Shown here: positions 14,155 to 14,334 of the stretch, in pieces
Layout: every line of letters starts with the position of its first letter
How positions within the stretch are numbered: the first letter of the stretch is position 1
Assembly (NCBI GenBank): GCA_904501815.1
Contig: CAJGCN010000022.1
Coordinates: 1 to 14,334 of the forward strand
Source: an uncultured Clostridia bacterium
GTDB lineage: Bacteria > Bacillota > Clostridia > Christensenellales > Borkfalkiaceae
Direction: 5' to 3'
DNA length: 14,334 bases
Notes under the pieces: generated by a model
The model's database searches: none
What the model saw: the letters and a program-made list of their open reading frames with translations, nothing else
Told to the model about the DNA's origin: nothing
Position numbers and translations under genes: made by a program

Positions 14155-14334
14155 ATGTTCGCTACGATTTTGCTCGGCGTTCTTTTGCCGTTCTTCGGCA
14201 CGACACTTGGTGCGGCAACCGTATTTTTATTAAAAGACAAACTAAACGATAAAATCCAAAAATTCCTGTTGGGGTTTGCTTCGGGGGTAATGATAGCGGC
14301 ATCTGTGTGGTCGTTGATTATTCCTGCTGCGGAA
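14155..14334 (+). CDS. ZIP-family metal transporter, N-terminal 60 codons, 3' end outside window
   Basis: The visible 60 residues run from MFATILLGVLLPFFGTTLGA through KIQKFLLGFASGVMIAASVW to SLIIPAAE, with no stop before the window ends. This is the typical start of bacterial ZIP permeases: a first transmembrane helix (about 4-26), a short charged loop, and a second helix with the FASGVMIAAS stretch. ZIP proteins bring divalent metals such as zinc, iron or manganese into the cytoplasm; the metal cannot be told from this part. The start is ATG 14155 with GGGAG at 14143-14147 and its own promoter at 14097. Confidence 0.88.
   Translation, partial: MFATILLGVLLPFFGTTLGAATVFLLKDKLNDKIQKFLLGFASGVMIAASVWSLIIPAAE

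Overview
The window reads as chromosomal core genome of a low-to-mid GC, probably spore-forming Bacillota of the class Clostridia. The grounds are the SpoIIIE/FtsK - rimO - pgsA - cinA - recA - RNase Y gene order typical of Firmicutes, a SigK-type sporulation sigma factor, a class A RNase P RNA (clostridia use class A, Bacillus class B), strong AGGAGG ribosome binding sites, near-consensus sigma-A promoters with 17-bp spacers, and a NifU-like/GGGtGRT gene pair known from anaerobes. No mobile element, CRISPR array or prophage gene is visible. Both ends cut through genes.

Layout. 2-2263: C-terminal part of an FtsK/SpoIIIE DNA translocase with a long repetitive linker. 2361-5404: tight run rimO, pgsA, cinA (rimO and pgsA share an ATGA overlap). 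5444-6472: recA, 39 bp after cinA, closed by a strong terminator. 6614-8423: RNase Y gene with its own promoter, a roughly 100-nt leader and a terminator. 8484-8642: tRNA-Thr(GGU) with its own promoter and a bidirectional terminator shared with pyk (8660-10066, minus). 10128-10549: divergent promoters for pyk and rnpB. 10604-11464: a repeat-rich regulatory region and sigK with an apparent pro-sequence. 11560-13468: a two-gene operon of a NifU-like scaffold and a GGGtGRT protein, behind a strong promoter and a 5'-terminal RNA hairpin. 13480-13977, minus: a small zinc-ribbon membrane protein and tRNA-Val(GAC). 14097-14334: promoter and first 60 codons of a ZIP-family metal transporter.

Most genes are housekeeping: DNA translocation and recombination (FtsK, RecA), translation (RimO, two tRNAs, RNase P), RNA decay (RNase Y), phospholipid synthesis (PgsA), pyridine nucleotide salvage (CinA) and glycolysis (Pyk). 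The least understood part is the NifU-like/GGGtGRT operon, whose biochemical role I cannot assign from sequence. Its promoter, leader hairpin, strong Shine-Dalgarno sites and dedicated terminator suggest high expression. No intergenic stretch exceeds 300 bases; the longest, 6473-6750, holds a terminator, a promoter and two inverted repeats.
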